In this document: one piece after another, positions 46,116 through 58,238 of the stretch
How positions within the stretch are numbered: the stretch's first letter is position 1
How the letters are laid out: each line of letters begins with the position of its first letter
Program-made: the position numbers and the translations under genes
Source: Chalara sp. BL73
Taxonomy: Eukaryota; Ascomycota; Leotiomycetes; Helotiales
Reading direction: 5' to 3'
Length of the DNA: 64,000 bases
Assembly: GCA_918026815.1 (NCBI GenBank)
Contig: CAKJVC010000031.1
Coordinates: forward strand, 48,823 to 112,822
Notes under the pieces: generated by a model
What the model was told of the DNA's origin: nothing
The model's database searches: none
What the model saw: only the letters and a program-made list of their open reading frames with translations

Positions 46116-48952
46116 TCAGAAGAAGTGTGTATATATTTTAGAGTTCTCGTGAACTTCCATCTCCTGTAGGATATTAGCATGTGTTTTAGTACAATCAAAT
46201 GAGATGCTACGCACCATTTTGAAAGTGTTGAGCTCCTCTTTGATCTGCTGGGCAAGCATAGGCGTTAAGCGATTGCAAGTAGCAATCTCTCCCCTTCGGT
46301 CATACTCCCCACTAGGCCATGTATCATGAAACTGAACGCGTTGACTGAAAGTGGCACTACGTTTGGAGGTTCCTTGTGGAGTGGTTGGGACACTTTTTGA
46401 GTCGCCTTTGAATCGCAGGGCAGACATGAAATAATCCTCGCCACCCAAGGTAACAGAGCCGGTGCGTCTGTGGCCTTGTGGTTCGTCAATTGGAGTGCTT
46501 GGGGCGGATGAAAGAGGGGAATCATTAACATGAGGAATCTGCGGTAGCTGGAAATTGGGTGTCTTCGAGTCAACAACTGGTTCAATGACAGGAGATGAAC
46601 TTCCCGAGCCTGTACCTGAGCCTATGCGATGTTAGACTTGTTTTGCGTTTACAAATGTCCTGACTTACGTTTAAGGATTCCTTTTTTGACCGCCGCAAGC
46701 ACTTCAGCTCGTTCCCTCTCTCCACCAACAATGCTTCTTCTAGCCGCTGATGTCTCCGTACCAGAGCTACCTAGTCGTTCAAGAGCAGTAGTGGCACTTG
46801 CAGTATCAATCGAGTTTCTTTCAAGCCTTGGATAACCAGTTCCTCCACCATTTTGCTCGGCCGGGTTTGCATTCACATTTACCTTTTCCCGCTCTGCTTC
46901 AACTGTGACCATTGATACCTGAGCTTGGCTGGCCTCTGGTAAAGCAGCGTCGGCTGCAGGTACACCAATAACTGACTTTGGCCGGAAGAGCCCAACTAGA
47001 GAACGAGTCGACTTCTTCATTCCTTTACCCATCTTTCTGATCATAATAGATGCAGACGACGCCGTAGAGGAAATTGAAAGGTTATCGGTCGACCCTGTGA
47101 AGATGTTGCCCTGCCCATTGTAGATACCTGAACCAAGACCACTAGCCTCTTGTTGTTCAGCAATTCTAGCCTGTTCAGCATCCTGCTCATCCTCATATTT
47201 GTCCTTTCGAACTCTGGAGCGATCGGGAGCAGATACATTATTGGCGGCAGCACTGTTCTCCGCTGACGCTCTGCGCAGCTCAGCAGCGCTTCCAAAAGAG
47301 AATGCTCGTCGCAATCGAGAGGTCTTGCTCTTCTTGTTTTCCTTATCATTTAGAGCAGCCAGCTGTTTGGCAGCTGGGCTCTCTGAATTTGCGCCATGAG
47401 CGACTTGCGCATAGGTAGGTTTAGACGGTGCCTGTAAAGCTGCGCTTACTGTTGATGCAAATGATTCCTTTGAGGATTTTGTATCAGGGCTCATTGTCAT
47501 CGGCTTCGAAAGCGGGGATGGATTGGTGATTCGTTTTGCGGCATCGGAAGAGGATCCACGAGGAGGAATGTTTACCAGTCTTGGAACATCATTCTTGTAT
47601 TGCAGGTGATCAGAAATAACATTGCTGTTTGAGACAGACAAAGTTGGGGCGGGGTTCACAGTCGCTGTTACAGAGGATTCTCGCTTGTTGCCCTGAAATC
47701 ACATTAGCGCATTAGCGAGGTGGAAGCCAAACGGGTTTAAATCGACAAGGGTAAAATTGCTTGTCAAGCGTGGAGAAGACCAATGGGGTTGTTAAAAATA
47801 CATCAAAAGTTCAAAGATTATGAAAACGTAGAATGGGGTACTTACCGAGCCTGGTCGTGAGTTGGAACCACTTCTGATCGAATTCACACTCTCCGAGCTC
47901 ACATTTCGCCCATGTGAAGTGCCTGGCCGAACATTAACTACTGGCGAGCTTCGCAAGGGGTGCTGCTGCTGATCGATTCGACCATTGGCACTGCTAACTT
48001 GGCGAGATCCCTGTTTTTGGAGTCCTGCTGCAGAAATGGGATTTGTGCCATCATACGCATATTGGTTGGCTTCAATTGTATGAATGCTTCGGCGGCGGTA
48101 TCGTTTTGCCTGATTTTCTGTAGCATGGTTGTTTATTTGTAGATCATCTGCTGCAGCACCAATATGGGAACTCGACTGAAGTAATAATGACGGCGCCTGC
48201 ATATCAAATCCTTGAAAGGTGCTAGCAGTAGGAGAGCCTTGTTGAGTGCCTCCACCATAAAATTGCATTACGTTTGGCATCGCCGAACCACTGCTCCCAA
48301 GCTGGGAAGCAGTCTGTTGCCCATTGGTTGGCGCAGTGTCCGCCCGACGATTGTTTGGCCGTCGATATCTATCCGGTGAGGGCTTTGCTGCGGAAGAGAC
48401 TGGTACAGGCGGTGCAAGACCTGGAGTGGTTGTGAAAATAGATGTTTGTGAACGAACACCTCCATTGAGGCCCCTATTAGTAGTAGATATAGTCGAATCA
48501 TCCCGAGAACCGGGTTTCTGGCTGAGAGCGGATCGATCGGAGGAGGATGAAGAAGACGTGGTAGATGTGGAGGCCGGAGCCGGATATCGTGATCGATGTG
48601 ACCCAATTCCAACATCAGATGTGGGGACTATTGGAGCAGAGGATGTTCGTTGATCTGCTCGGAGATGAGGACCACTTTGCAGCCGTTGACCAGGCGTTGT
48701 AAGGTTAGGTGTGCTGGAGAAGGCATAAGGTGCAATAGGAGTCATTGTCTGCCCTCGATATGTAGATCCACCAGAGATATTGCTTAGTCCATGGAAACTA
48801 TTTCTTTGTGTGTGACCTTGGTTGGCTGGATATTGATGGTGAGAAGGAGCTTGCGAAGGAGCTTGCAAGATTCCTGAAGCAGATGATGGACGCGTCTGAA
48901 GCATAGTGACAGTAGTAGATTGCTGTGGATATGATTGAACGAGTGCAGCCAT
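46116..48952 (-). CDS. Bni4-like PP1-docking scaffold protein
   Basis: About 861 aa from four exons: 48952-47846, 47692-46669, 46621-46215 and 46163-46116. Most of it is low-complexity Ser/Thr/Pro/Gln/Asn-rich and presumably disordered, with a basic LRRAFSFGSAAELRRAS patch and a Gly/Lys-rich MGKGMKKSTRSLVGLFRPKS segment. The last about 65 residues are of another kind: SATFSQRVQFHDTWP holds an RVxF protein phosphatase 1 docking motif, followed by EYDRRGEIATCNRLTPMLAQ, IKEELNTFKMEMEVHE and the end KIYTHFF. This C-terminal module is what I associate with Bni4, which brings Glc7 and chitin synthase to the bud neck. The final 48-base exon is needed to complete it. Assignment rests mainly on the tail. 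Confidence 0.75.
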
Positions 48953-51900
48953 TCTGTGGCTGGTCAGCTTGAATAAGTTGGGATTATCGAATCGCAGTGG
49001 GTTATCGACCCGTAAGTGCCTGGCAGATTCTGGGGGGGAAGCTGCGCCAGTGATTCAAATAACTCTGTACTAAGGCGTTGTTAGCCAAGGAAATATATGA
49101 TTACTTGCCAGGCCGGGTGGTTGAGGGGTGTGGTGTTGTCTAGACAGGCCTCTAGGCGCGTGGCCGGATGCTAGGGAAGACGAACCTTCAATGCCAATTG
49201 CTGTACAGGTAAAGTTATTAAGAAGTTGCTTAGATGAAGCCAACGCGAGTTAACGCTTGACCAGAAAACCGAATTCAAGGACGCCGGCGGCCAGAGGATA
49301 AAAGACTTATGAAGCAGAATGCACTATCACCGTGAGCTCTGGTAGATGGCGATCCTGCGAAGGAAATATAGTGAACGACCGACGAGCGTCTGTTGAATGT
49401 CGGATCGTATCTCGCAGGGCTAGCCAGGCACCAAATTGATGGGCTGAGCTCAAGGTTGTCGGGTGCCTGTATTCAGGAGAACCTGAGAAAGTTGTCGTGG
49501 AGGAATGTCGTGGAGGAATGAACGGACAGAAACAGGGGCAGAAAAGAAGGACCCAAGGCAAGAGAAAGAGAAGACAGAAAAGAGCCGTTAGCAAAACAGA
49601 TGAGGAAAAGGGAATTGAAGCCGATGATAATTGAACCCGGCAACAAATGGAGGAGAGGAAAAGGTAGAAGGGGGGGAGGTATTTTAGTTGGTAGATTGGA
49701 TGATGGGGTGGAAGAATATCACGAACAGGAGAATGAATGAATGGATTGGATGGGGATGGGATGGGCTACGAGTTACAGGGGGAGGGGGGTATAGGGAGGG
49801 TGTGGGCGAAGTTTAGCGCATTTTTCATTCCCAGCAACACAAAATAGAATGCACGCTGTACCTGTACTGACTGCACTGCGCAGTTAAAAGGGCAAGATGG
49901 GGTGCGGGTCTAGAGGAATGTGATAAGGGGCGGATATGCACACACTCTGGATACCACCTTTCGTGTTCGGCAGCCGTGGGGAAGAAGAATAATTCATGTG
50001 TGGGTTGATTGTGTATTTTCATTATCCATGCATTTAATTATTTTCATTTATATATGTGTATTTTATACGCCTAGAGCAATGAGATGACGGAAAGAAAAAG
50101 AAAGGAAAAAAATACATGTCCCCTACCCGTTTTGCCACCAAATCAACCAATGCATTGTCTTTTCTACGCATGTTAGCGGCCAGGTAACAGTACCAACCAA
50201 TTTTCTACTTACCAGCGTTGTATTCCCACGTTATGTTGTATTCGATATCGTCTCAAGCCGGCCCACCTCACGTAAATGACAAGGCAGGTACGAGTCCCAT
50301 GTCTACCAATGATTTGCAGATACAACCATATAACCACAGTGACCTCCTTCACAGTGCAGAACCCATACGGTAAGTAGAAGCCCTTTTTATTATTATCATT
50401 TTCGATATTTTTTGGGTTCTAATATTATTATTTTTTCTGCACAGCGTACGAGGCTATCAAAATCGGAGAATCAGCATGTCCGGAGACACCTCCTATAACC
50501 ACGTCATTAGTTCTCCCTTCCCAATACCCCCCCAAGGAAACGGCACATTCTCTCTTTGCGAAACACCTTTTTTGCTGTTTCTCGTACATCCTACAGCAAA
50601 TGAGCCGCCTGAAAGTTCACGGTTTTATAGGCTTGGTCCTGGAATATCATCAGTAAAAAAGGGGGCTTTGCTTTGCTTGGAGTGTCTTGCAGAGCCAAGT
50701 AGTGGAGAGAGATCCTGGTCTTACCAGGGCGTGTAAGTAACCGTCAGGGCTTGAACGGAGCTCTGAAACAAAACGCGTACAGCTCATCGAATCATCTGCC
50801 AGGAACGGCTTCTAACCTCATCTTCTTTGGGCGATTTGCTTACCAACTCAGCCAAAAGCGGACACAGGACACGATCCTTCTGTTCAGCAGTGAGGCACGA
50901 CGTTCCATTGATCCAAGTACAAAGCCGTACATAGGATTTGGGCATGACAAAATACTCATTGAAAATCATCATCGTCGGGCCTTCCTCAGACCGACAAATC
51001 TGCAAGTTATCAGGATTCGAGAAACGGCTACAGGACGAGGGCAGCATGACCACAGGTACATGTGCATGCATACTACTGTATCCGTATCCACCCCCAGCCG
51101 CCTACCACCACCCAACAAGGCGCCCGGCTTTTCTTTTGCTATATACTCGGACGGACTGAGGTTTGCCACGTATTGACACATGTTTATAAGTCTATACTGT
51201 ACTCCAGCTTTTATGCACCCAGAGTTTCAGAACGGCGGTGGTGAGGTAACTGAAGCATATTCCACATTCCATATTCATGGATCTGGGATCTGGAACTACG
51301 AAAGAAGGTTTTCAACAAACAATTCAGAATATACTTTTTCCAATGAAAGACGGAGTAGCCGCGGCTTTGATCTTCACCCCTCTCGTAATGAAGAATAGTG
51401 GGATGGGCCTCGCATACACTCGTATTCAAAGTGCGTTAATGGCGGTACAGTATTCATCCCGCGTTGTTATTGTTACCAAGATCGAGTCCTCAAGTCGTAC
51501 CAAAGTGAATCAGTCCAACCCAAAGGTGTGGTAGTAGGGAGCCTCTAGGCAAATGGTTGACACCTCATGAGATGGCCTAGGTCGTACAAGAATGCTGTCC
51601 ATTTATTTCGATTGGAGGCTGAGCTCCTTCGCTTCCGGAAAGCCTATAATTCATCGTGTCACACTTCAACTGAAACGTTGATGCATTTTAAATATCCTAG
51701 TTAACGTGGGGTATGACGAGTCGTCATCTTCTCCGCTTCTGGGTAAATCCCTTGATATATTCTCAGCTCTTTTCTTTCGACTACGGCCATCGACACGTCA
51801 CATAGTTAAATATCCTAATTCTGTTATTCCACAATTGACGCCATCATTTAAAGATCAGTCATCTCAAAGATTACTCATTCAATTATTCAATTCATAGGCC

Positions 51901-52051
51901 CTATTGAAGTGTTGGGCTAAATTCCCCTCAACCCCCGCTGTACTAATGCAATATATTTTGAACGATTTGGCTTAGCGCACATCAAATACTCTGCTCAGCT
52001 CCTCCTCCTCATACATCACATGATCTGGTTTCTACTATAGATCTTGGAGTT
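48953..52051. other. 3.1-kb region without a supported gene
   Basis: Upstream of the Bni4-like gene. The first kilobase is purine-rich on the plus strand (GGA/GGGG tracts), in keeping with a long leader or promoter. From 50,100 to 52,050 many short frames exist on both strands with no motif and no credible splice chain. Possible long non-coding transcripts cannot be judged. No repeat family recognised. Confidence 0.45.
49777..49806 (+). other. G-rich tract able to form a G-quadruplex
   Basis: Five G-runs of 3-6 bases separated by 1-4 bases within about 30 bases, preceded by further GGGG/GGG runs at 49752-49765. It lies about 830 bases upstream of the Bni4-like start, G-rich on the non-template side of the leftward gene's opposite strand. 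Confidence 0.6.
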
Positions 52052-52978
52052 TTATTTGTGTATAGCACTGCGTACAGCACTTTCCTCTTTCCTCTGCCCT
52101 TTCGAGTCACAAGCCGCGAACGTCCACCACCCTGGATGCAAAATCCGAGCAAAAGCCATCAAAATCCATCGCACTGGTGCAAGAACGGGCGGCCAGGCTT
52201 TCCATATACCCTCTTCGTACTCGCGGTCGAAGTCGAAGAAAAAAAACGGCATCACATCAGTCAATCCAGACCTCATTAGGCTGATACCTTCTCGTTTATC
52301 AAATGCATTTACTGTGCGAACTTCCTCTGGACTTCCAGCTTTTGGTGTTTTTTGATGGTTTGATAGGCTCGAAATGAGCAAGACTTCCGCCCTCATATGC
52401 TCTCAAATGGCTTCTGGAAGGAGTCCAATATCTCGAGTAATCTCGTGCCCGAAAAGTCCCCTGGAGACTTTAAGTTGATCAGATAGTTCTGGAAGCCTGT
52501 TGGCGCGGGCATGAATGCATCTAGAAATAGGATGGTATCAGTGTATTTCACCATGAACAGCTAGATGGTATGTAGCATACCGTGTTCCTTATGCGATTCG
52601 TCAAATATTGTTCTGTCCTCAAGAAGCTCCTCGGTTCTCCGGAACAAACCATTTTCTTCGTTGTCGGCATGACTTTTCAGGAACTTATACCAGGTCAAAC
52701 AATGCCCGATACAGTCCGACTTTTCGGATTCCGCAATATGTGGTGCTCGTTGGTAGATTGAGTTGTAGCCTCGGAATATGGAGTTGTGTACCATGCACAT
52801 ATGGCTTGCTCCTGCGGTGAACAGGTCGTGCTGCGATTTCACATTAGATTCTGATATCTAGCATATCTGATGAAGAGTTTTACGGGGGAAACACCTTTTT
52901 CGTGAGATAGACAGGAGTTTGTATTAACGTCAGAGGACTATCACTCCATGAATTGGAGGACCCCCCACTAGTACTCAT
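52052..52978 (-). CDS. Hemerythrin-like (HHE) domain protein, with apparent one-base frameshift
   Basis: Exons 52978-52895, 52830-52581 and 52520-52052. Reading: MSTSGGSSNSWSDSPLTLIQ, then HDLFTAGASHMCMVHNSIFR and YNSIYQRAPHI, TWYKFLKSHADNEENGLF and EELLEDRT, typical of the fungal hemerythrin group, an alpha-helical bundle binding a di-iron or other metal centre. In exon 3, after LDSFQKPFE, frame shifts by one base near 52402; the other frame carries on with HMRAEVLLISSLS and the conserved tail WPPVLAPVRWIL, HPGWWTFAACDSKGQ. The three exons total 803 bases, one short of a whole codon number. Either one base is missing in the assembly or the gene is freshly broken. Metal ligands are partly replaced (one His where HH is usual). 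It is divergent from SWC5. Confidence 0.75.
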
Positions 52979-54149
52979 CTCTAAGGTATATACTAGGAAA
53001 TAATTGAGGTTGGGCAAAAGAGACACAAGCAGAATTGCAGAGAATATAACACCGTGCAACTCTCAGAGGAGTATAGATATTACTTTTATGTTTATTGTTG
53101 TTATCAGACATGGCGGTCCTTCTCACAGTAGCGAGCCGCCAGCTGAACTGGCTGGAGATCGGATTTCTCGATAATCTCGGCCTCGGGTTGGTACTCAACA
53201 AAGCCATTGGGCTTCAAATTTACACGTACCAAGCCTTCCTCATATCTTAGCTAGCAGTACACTTGAGTAAAGGAAGTCGGATACATTAAATCCGATTTGG
53301 TCAGGCCAGGCTCCAAATTTACCACAGGGTCTGCTAGCAGCCGCAATACAACCACTCAAAATCAAAATTAGCTAAGCATGTGCTTTGGATCTGTAACATC
53401 CTTTCCTAGGCGTTGAATTTCCGTGTTTTCGCACCATCCGCAACCCTGAAAGCTTGGTTGATGGCGATCTGGTGGCGATCTTGAGTGAAATGACGGTCAT
53501 TTCGTTGATCGCAATTAACTTCTCCAAGGTCCCGCTAGAGATACGGGGGTGATGCTTACCACAAAGAGAACTAACTAAGGGATAGACTGCGAGATCGTGA
53601 CCCTCGGTTTCAGAAGTAAGTAGATTTTTAGGGTTTTGGCAAGGTTGAAATGCTGGGTACTGCGAAGGACTAAATAATATCAGACATGGGATGAATGACG
53701 GATGGTGCATATAAATTTGAGTCTAAAGTTTTTAGAGCAGCGCGACTAAATACTGAAAAGGCATAAGGGGCCGAAGGTTATACGAAGATGCAGAAAAGTT
53801 AAATGGCAATTGATACATAGCAAGTACACATATCAAATACCAAGGCAGCTTCGTTATATCCCAGACACGCCAATATTTTGTCGTCTTCATCCCAGATCTA
53901 TCTATCTCCAACAGCCTCAAAAGGTCTAAATTTAAAGCCTATGCATGTCGCCTCTCTAAAGAGTTAAAGCATAAACACCCATCCCTCCTTTAATCAATCT
54001 CAGCCCAGGGTTCCCAGCCTCGCGCTTTCATGCTTCCACAACCCTGTCCTCTAAGCACACCCTGCCCCACCTTTCTAGATTTCCACCGTCAGCCTCGCGA
54101 CGCGACAGCCTCAATAAATCTTTTACAACTTCCACTGCACCACTTCACC
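52979..54149. other. Region between hemerythrin-like gene and SWC5
   Basis: Divergent spacer of about 1.2 kb. The SWC5-proximal 200 bases are C/T-rich, as fungal leaders often are. A short coding-like relic is listed separately at 53104-53247. Confidence 0.45.
53104..53247 (-). pseudogene. Possible C-terminal relic of an unidentified gene
   Basis: A 48-codon minus-strand frame ending in TGA at 53104 has unusually protein-like content (VRVNLKPNGFVEYQPEAEII, then LQPVQLAARYCEKDRHV) in an otherwise AT-rich spacer. It could be the last exon of a lost or unrecognised gene; no upstream exon or domain was found. The complementary strand is also open with an ATG, so this is tentative. Confidence 0.3.
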
Positions 54150-55254
54150 ATGCCGCCCGAGCTTATCCCAGACGATGAAGATTATGCCTCAGAAGAAGAC
54201 TCGGACTTCGCGCCCGATGCTGCGCCTACCGCAGCCGGCGACTCCTCCGACGAGGATGAATCAGATGCGGATGAGCCAGTGAAAGACAAAAAGGAGAGGC
54301 AGAAAGGCAAGAGGAAACGAGGAGACGAGGAGGCGGAAGACACCGGCTTCGAGAATTCAGGCGATGAGGCGATCATAGAGAAGGGTTTGAAGAGGAGGAG
54401 GAGGAAGGGAAAGAGCAGAGATGTGGAAGACGATGAGGGTGGGGAAGGTGGAGTTGTGAAGACGAGGAGTATGCGGGCTCAAGAGTAGGTTTTGTGCCTC
54501 TTCTAGAGGCTCAACGAGAGGGAACAGAAGAAGAGTGTGTTAATGTGCAAGCAGGAAAGTCGAGAGAAAACCACTAGTAGATACCAGCGCGGCGACAGTA
54601 GATGTCGATGCCTTGTGGGCGGACATGATCGCCGGCAAGCCAATCTCGAAGCCAGATCCTCCATCCACAGATCTCTTATCTGCGACAGAGAACGATGATG
54701 AGAGCAAGAACGGGGAGGGAAAGGTAGAAGGGAGGAAAGAGAGGAGTCCGAATACGCTTGAAGACGGCCCGGATAGCATGATAATGATCAAACGCACATA
54801 CAACTTCGCGGGAAAGGTACACACGGAACAAAAGCTTGTACCGAGGAACTCTGCAGAAGCGAAACTTTACCTCGCTTCGCAAAAAGATCAACCTGAAGAC
54901 CTTATTACGGAGGAAGATTCTCCGTCCACGAAACCCAAACGCCCGACCAAGAGAGCACGCCGATCAGTTTTCGAGCCTGCACTCGATATTCCGAAGAGGA
55001 CAGACCTAGTCTTTGGAGAAAGAAGGCTGAACGAGATTAAACTGTTAAGTATTAACAAGGAAGCGAAGAAACTGAATACAGTGGAGAAAAGCGCCATGGA
55101 CTGGGCAGGCTTTGTGGATAAGGAGGGTATCAAGGATGATCTGGATGCTGCTGGGAAGAGCAAGGGGGCGTATAAGGCACGACAAGAGTTTTTGGCAAGG
55201 GTGGAGCAGAAGAGGGAGGAAGATAGTAGGAGAGCGAGGGGTTTGCCTGTGTAG
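54150..55254 (+). CDS. SWC5: SWR1-complex subunit Swc5 (BCNT/CFDP1 family)
   Basis: Nuclear subunit of the SWR1 remodeller that exchanges H2A.Z into nucleosomes. Exons 54150-54484 and 54555-55254 give 344 aa; the join reads MRAQ-EKVERKPLVD. The N-terminal third is acidic (DDEDYASEEDSDFAP and further Asp/Glu blocks), the likely histone-binding arm, followed by basic KGKRKR and KRRRRKGK stretches. ATVDVDALWADM is a common motif in the middle. The C-terminal BCNT domain spans about the last 80 residues: KKLNTVEKSAMDWAGFVDKE, then GAYKARQEFLARVEQKRE. Both ends are complete and length suits the family. Confidence 0.93.
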
Positions 55255-55784
55255 CTCTATAATGTATAACGACGATAATGAGGCTGCGAATAACTGCTCT
55301 ATTCTCGAGTTTGCCTGCCCATAACGACTGAAGGGACCTCTCTTGGGCTGAAAAAATCGGGATTAGTGATTGGGCATGAGAAAGACAGATAACGCACGTT
55401 TGTGCCGCTCCCCCATGTTCTATGCAAAATCCGATATACTGTCGTAAGAAGCTAATCTTCCTACCGAATTCGAGAAGTCCCGGCAAATTGGAGTTTTCCA
55501 CTATCCTGGCCCTGGGTTAGGCGAGGGCAAGTCTCAGCTAGATGGAATTGAGGAAACCGCTTGTAAACACTGAGGGTGAGAAGTGGTACCATGTGCAAGA
55601 ACGCAACGCTGCTAATATATCGTGGGCTGTCTAGATATGTCTCTGTTTAAAAGAAGGGATAGAGTTCCAAAACAATTAATTGACGCTAGGGTATAGTGCT
55701 ATCTTAATATAATACAGTATAGGCAGTATTGAAACAATCTACGGTCTCATCAGTCCCTCAGGACTCCTCGCATAAATCTCCGAT
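55255..55784. other. Convergent spacer
   Basis: About 530 bases between the SWC5 and sterol acyltransferase 3' ends. No gene seen. Confidence 0.5.
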
Positions 55785-57585
55785 TTATAGAAGAACATAA
55801 AGCGAGCAAATCTACACCATATTAGTAGAGCTCGCTATTTTGAGACAAGGACTTACCATGCTCAACCCCAGAATCATGCTGCACCAGAAAAAATGTTATT
55901 CAACAACCTCCTCCCTTTTACCCATTTTGTCTGCTGGATCATGACCAGCGGGAGCTGGCTCATCTGCGCAAAGAAGCCGTACCCACGAATCTTCTTCGTG
56001 ATACACGCCATCACAATCTCATGACCGATAGCACTAATCAGAAATGTGATCAACGTCGCCATAGGCCGTCCAATATGCGGTCGCGATGCCGAATAGACAT
56101 GTCGTCTGAAGAAGTGATGGACAGGGATATTCCACTCACGCGAGAACTCAAGCCAGTCTGTGGAGTTCCACCAGTCGGAGTAGAAATGCCGGTCCGCGAA
56201 GCAGGTCATTTCCGCGAATGCGCCGAGGACGTATTCGAATATAACGAGGAAGACGAGCAGGAATGTGACCATAAAAGGGAAGAGGAGCATGGAGATTGAT
56301 TCTGCTAGAACGAGCCCTTTGTCCGACCAGGACGTCAGGGTTTGAAGAGTGACTGTTGCTTCTTGCAGGACGGGGAGAATGAATTCCTCGGAGGTGATTG
56401 TGAGAAGGAAGATGCAGCCAAATACGGCGAGGGTCTTGACAATAAGCTGGTACCAGTCTATCCCAGCAGTGCGAGGGTACTCAAGCTCGTAACAAAGCGT
56501 AGGGCAGCAGAGGAAGTCAGCGTAATTTGACCATGTCAGATTCCTAGGATAATGAACTGAGCCCATGGGAGATGTAAGTTCGTTCGCAAGATCCTCGCGG
56601 AGCCGAGCGAGCTGAGATTTCTCATCATCTTCCTGTTCGCGCTCAGTGCTGCTAAATGTGTGGCCAGCACTTGGATATTGATATGCTGGTGCCTTAGAAG
56701 CTGTTGATGGTTCATCCAGAGCTTGCAGTCGTCGTTCCGTTTCACTTAGATGGCCATTGTAGAACGCATAGGAGTGCATTTTCATGAGCAGAACGAGGGT
56801 GTGAAGAACTAGAAAAACTTGGGCTGTCCATGTCCATTGGCGCAAAAAAGGTATACTTACGATATGTTAGCATGAAAAAGAAAGCACGCGTCCTATACTC
56901 ACGCGACCCAGATGGAAAACCATATAGCCTGGTAGAGACTCTGTATCACTACACCTGGACCAAACCAACGCCAGCCAGCCGTTTTGCTTCGAAACAATCT
57001 ATGAAGAGGCAAACTGACGGCTGTACTTGCAACCATGAGGAAATCCGCCAAAGCCAGTTCCCAGACTTTGACCGTAAACAATGCCCAAATCTGCACTCTC
57101 ATTGGGTATCCAGTATCTTTCACATTTCGCAACATGGTTGTAACAACCATAATCGTCAATGCAATCCAAAATAACACATAGAATCCTTGGAAATCCCGAT
57201 AGTCACTATTGGGATCGAAGTGCGAAACCCGAGAGGCATATTCGATAGTAGGGAACAGTCGCCTTCTTTGTTCCGCTTTCTTTTGCTTACGCGCGGAGGA
57301 GATCGAGTGTACTGACGGTGGCGCATCTGCCGGCACTGGAGTTGAACGGCCACTAAGTCAATTAGCTAGAGTAAAGACAGTACGAGAAATGTCCGGTTAC
57401 CTTGTTTGTCCGGTTCCTCCCCCGTTCTCTGCCAGCTCTTTGACGGCAGTCGCAGACAAGTATCCATTCTCGGTCATGGCGCGAAGTACATCTGGGTTAG
57501 ATGGCTTGATGGCGCGCGGCCGTAGTATATAGTCATGATCTGCGTGACCATTGCCATTCGTGTGGGCACTTGTGCTTGACGACAT
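55785..57585 (-). CDS. Sterol O-acyltransferase (ARE/ACAT, MBOAT family), one-base frameshift near the end
   Basis: ER membrane enzyme esterifying ergosterol with acyl-CoA. Exons 57585-57401, 57352-56903, 56855-55858 and 55812-55785. Marks: LMKMHSYAFYNGHLSE, the FYxDWWN active-site motif in DRHFYSDWWNSTDWLEF, the region WNIPVHHFFRRHVY, and the invariant His in LISAIGHEIVMA. About eight hydrophobic segments follow a polar N-terminus. The FYxDWWN context and HSYAFYNG favour the sterol (ACAT) branch over DGAT1. After RRLLNNIF the frame fails: a run of six T (minus strand; A run 55888-55893) would need seven to continue FFWCSMILGLSM, which then splices in frame to ICSLYVLL and a stop at 55785. 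As sequenced, the protein would end four residues later (SGAA). Exons total 1661 bases, one short of 554 codons. Confidence 0.88.
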
Positions 57586-58238
57586 CGCGGTCGAATTGAG
57601 GGAAGCTGAGTTTTACTAGAAACCGCAATAACGTCGTCCTCGGTCCATATGAGGTCAAATATCGAAGTTGAGATGTACTAATTGTTCTAGTATATGCTTG
57701 GCAAGAGAAATGGCCGCTCGCGGCGCATCAAAAGGAGTGACAAGATGTAATCCTGCAGTACTTTGCTCTATGTACAGAATATATATAAGGAGCGACTTGG
57801 TAGGAGGATGACTCTGGAATCTGCCAGCTATGTATCTTTCTTGAATCTGACCTCAGAAACTTGGACTGTGCCGCGTACCTAGGTAGTTTTACAGTACAGC
57901 CTTATCCAGCCACCTTTACGCCACATCCATCAGTTCTCGCCCACGATTGGACGAAGTAGCAAGAGAAACCCATTGGTGAAGTATGAAGTTAATACCTGGA
58001 TATTCAGGCTCTTATTAATTTGGCTCACCCCAAAGGCTTTCCCCCCTGTCATTGCGGAAGCGACGATGCTTGTGCTGGCTTCAATTATTGACCGTTCAAC
58101 GAGGAACCCGGAGACATAGCCTCGCGAACAGCTACATCCAGGACAGCTACACTGCCGTTCACGCATAGTCTAGGCTAATTACTTTTCCACTGGTCAGCAT
58201 ATCAATTTTGGCCCTTCTTGGGCCCCCGAACAACCAGA
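57586..58238. promoter_or_regulatory. Divergent promoter between sterol acyltransferase and gamma-adaptin
   Basis: 653 bases between outward-facing start codons. Open frames here are featureless. A TATATATAAGG motif at 57780-57790 could serve as a TATA element. No defined regulatory site recognised. Confidence 0.45.

Noticed and set aside
50476..51534. Series of 70-140-codon frames on both strands
   Set aside because: No shared domain, no consistent splice chain, heavy overlap between strands.
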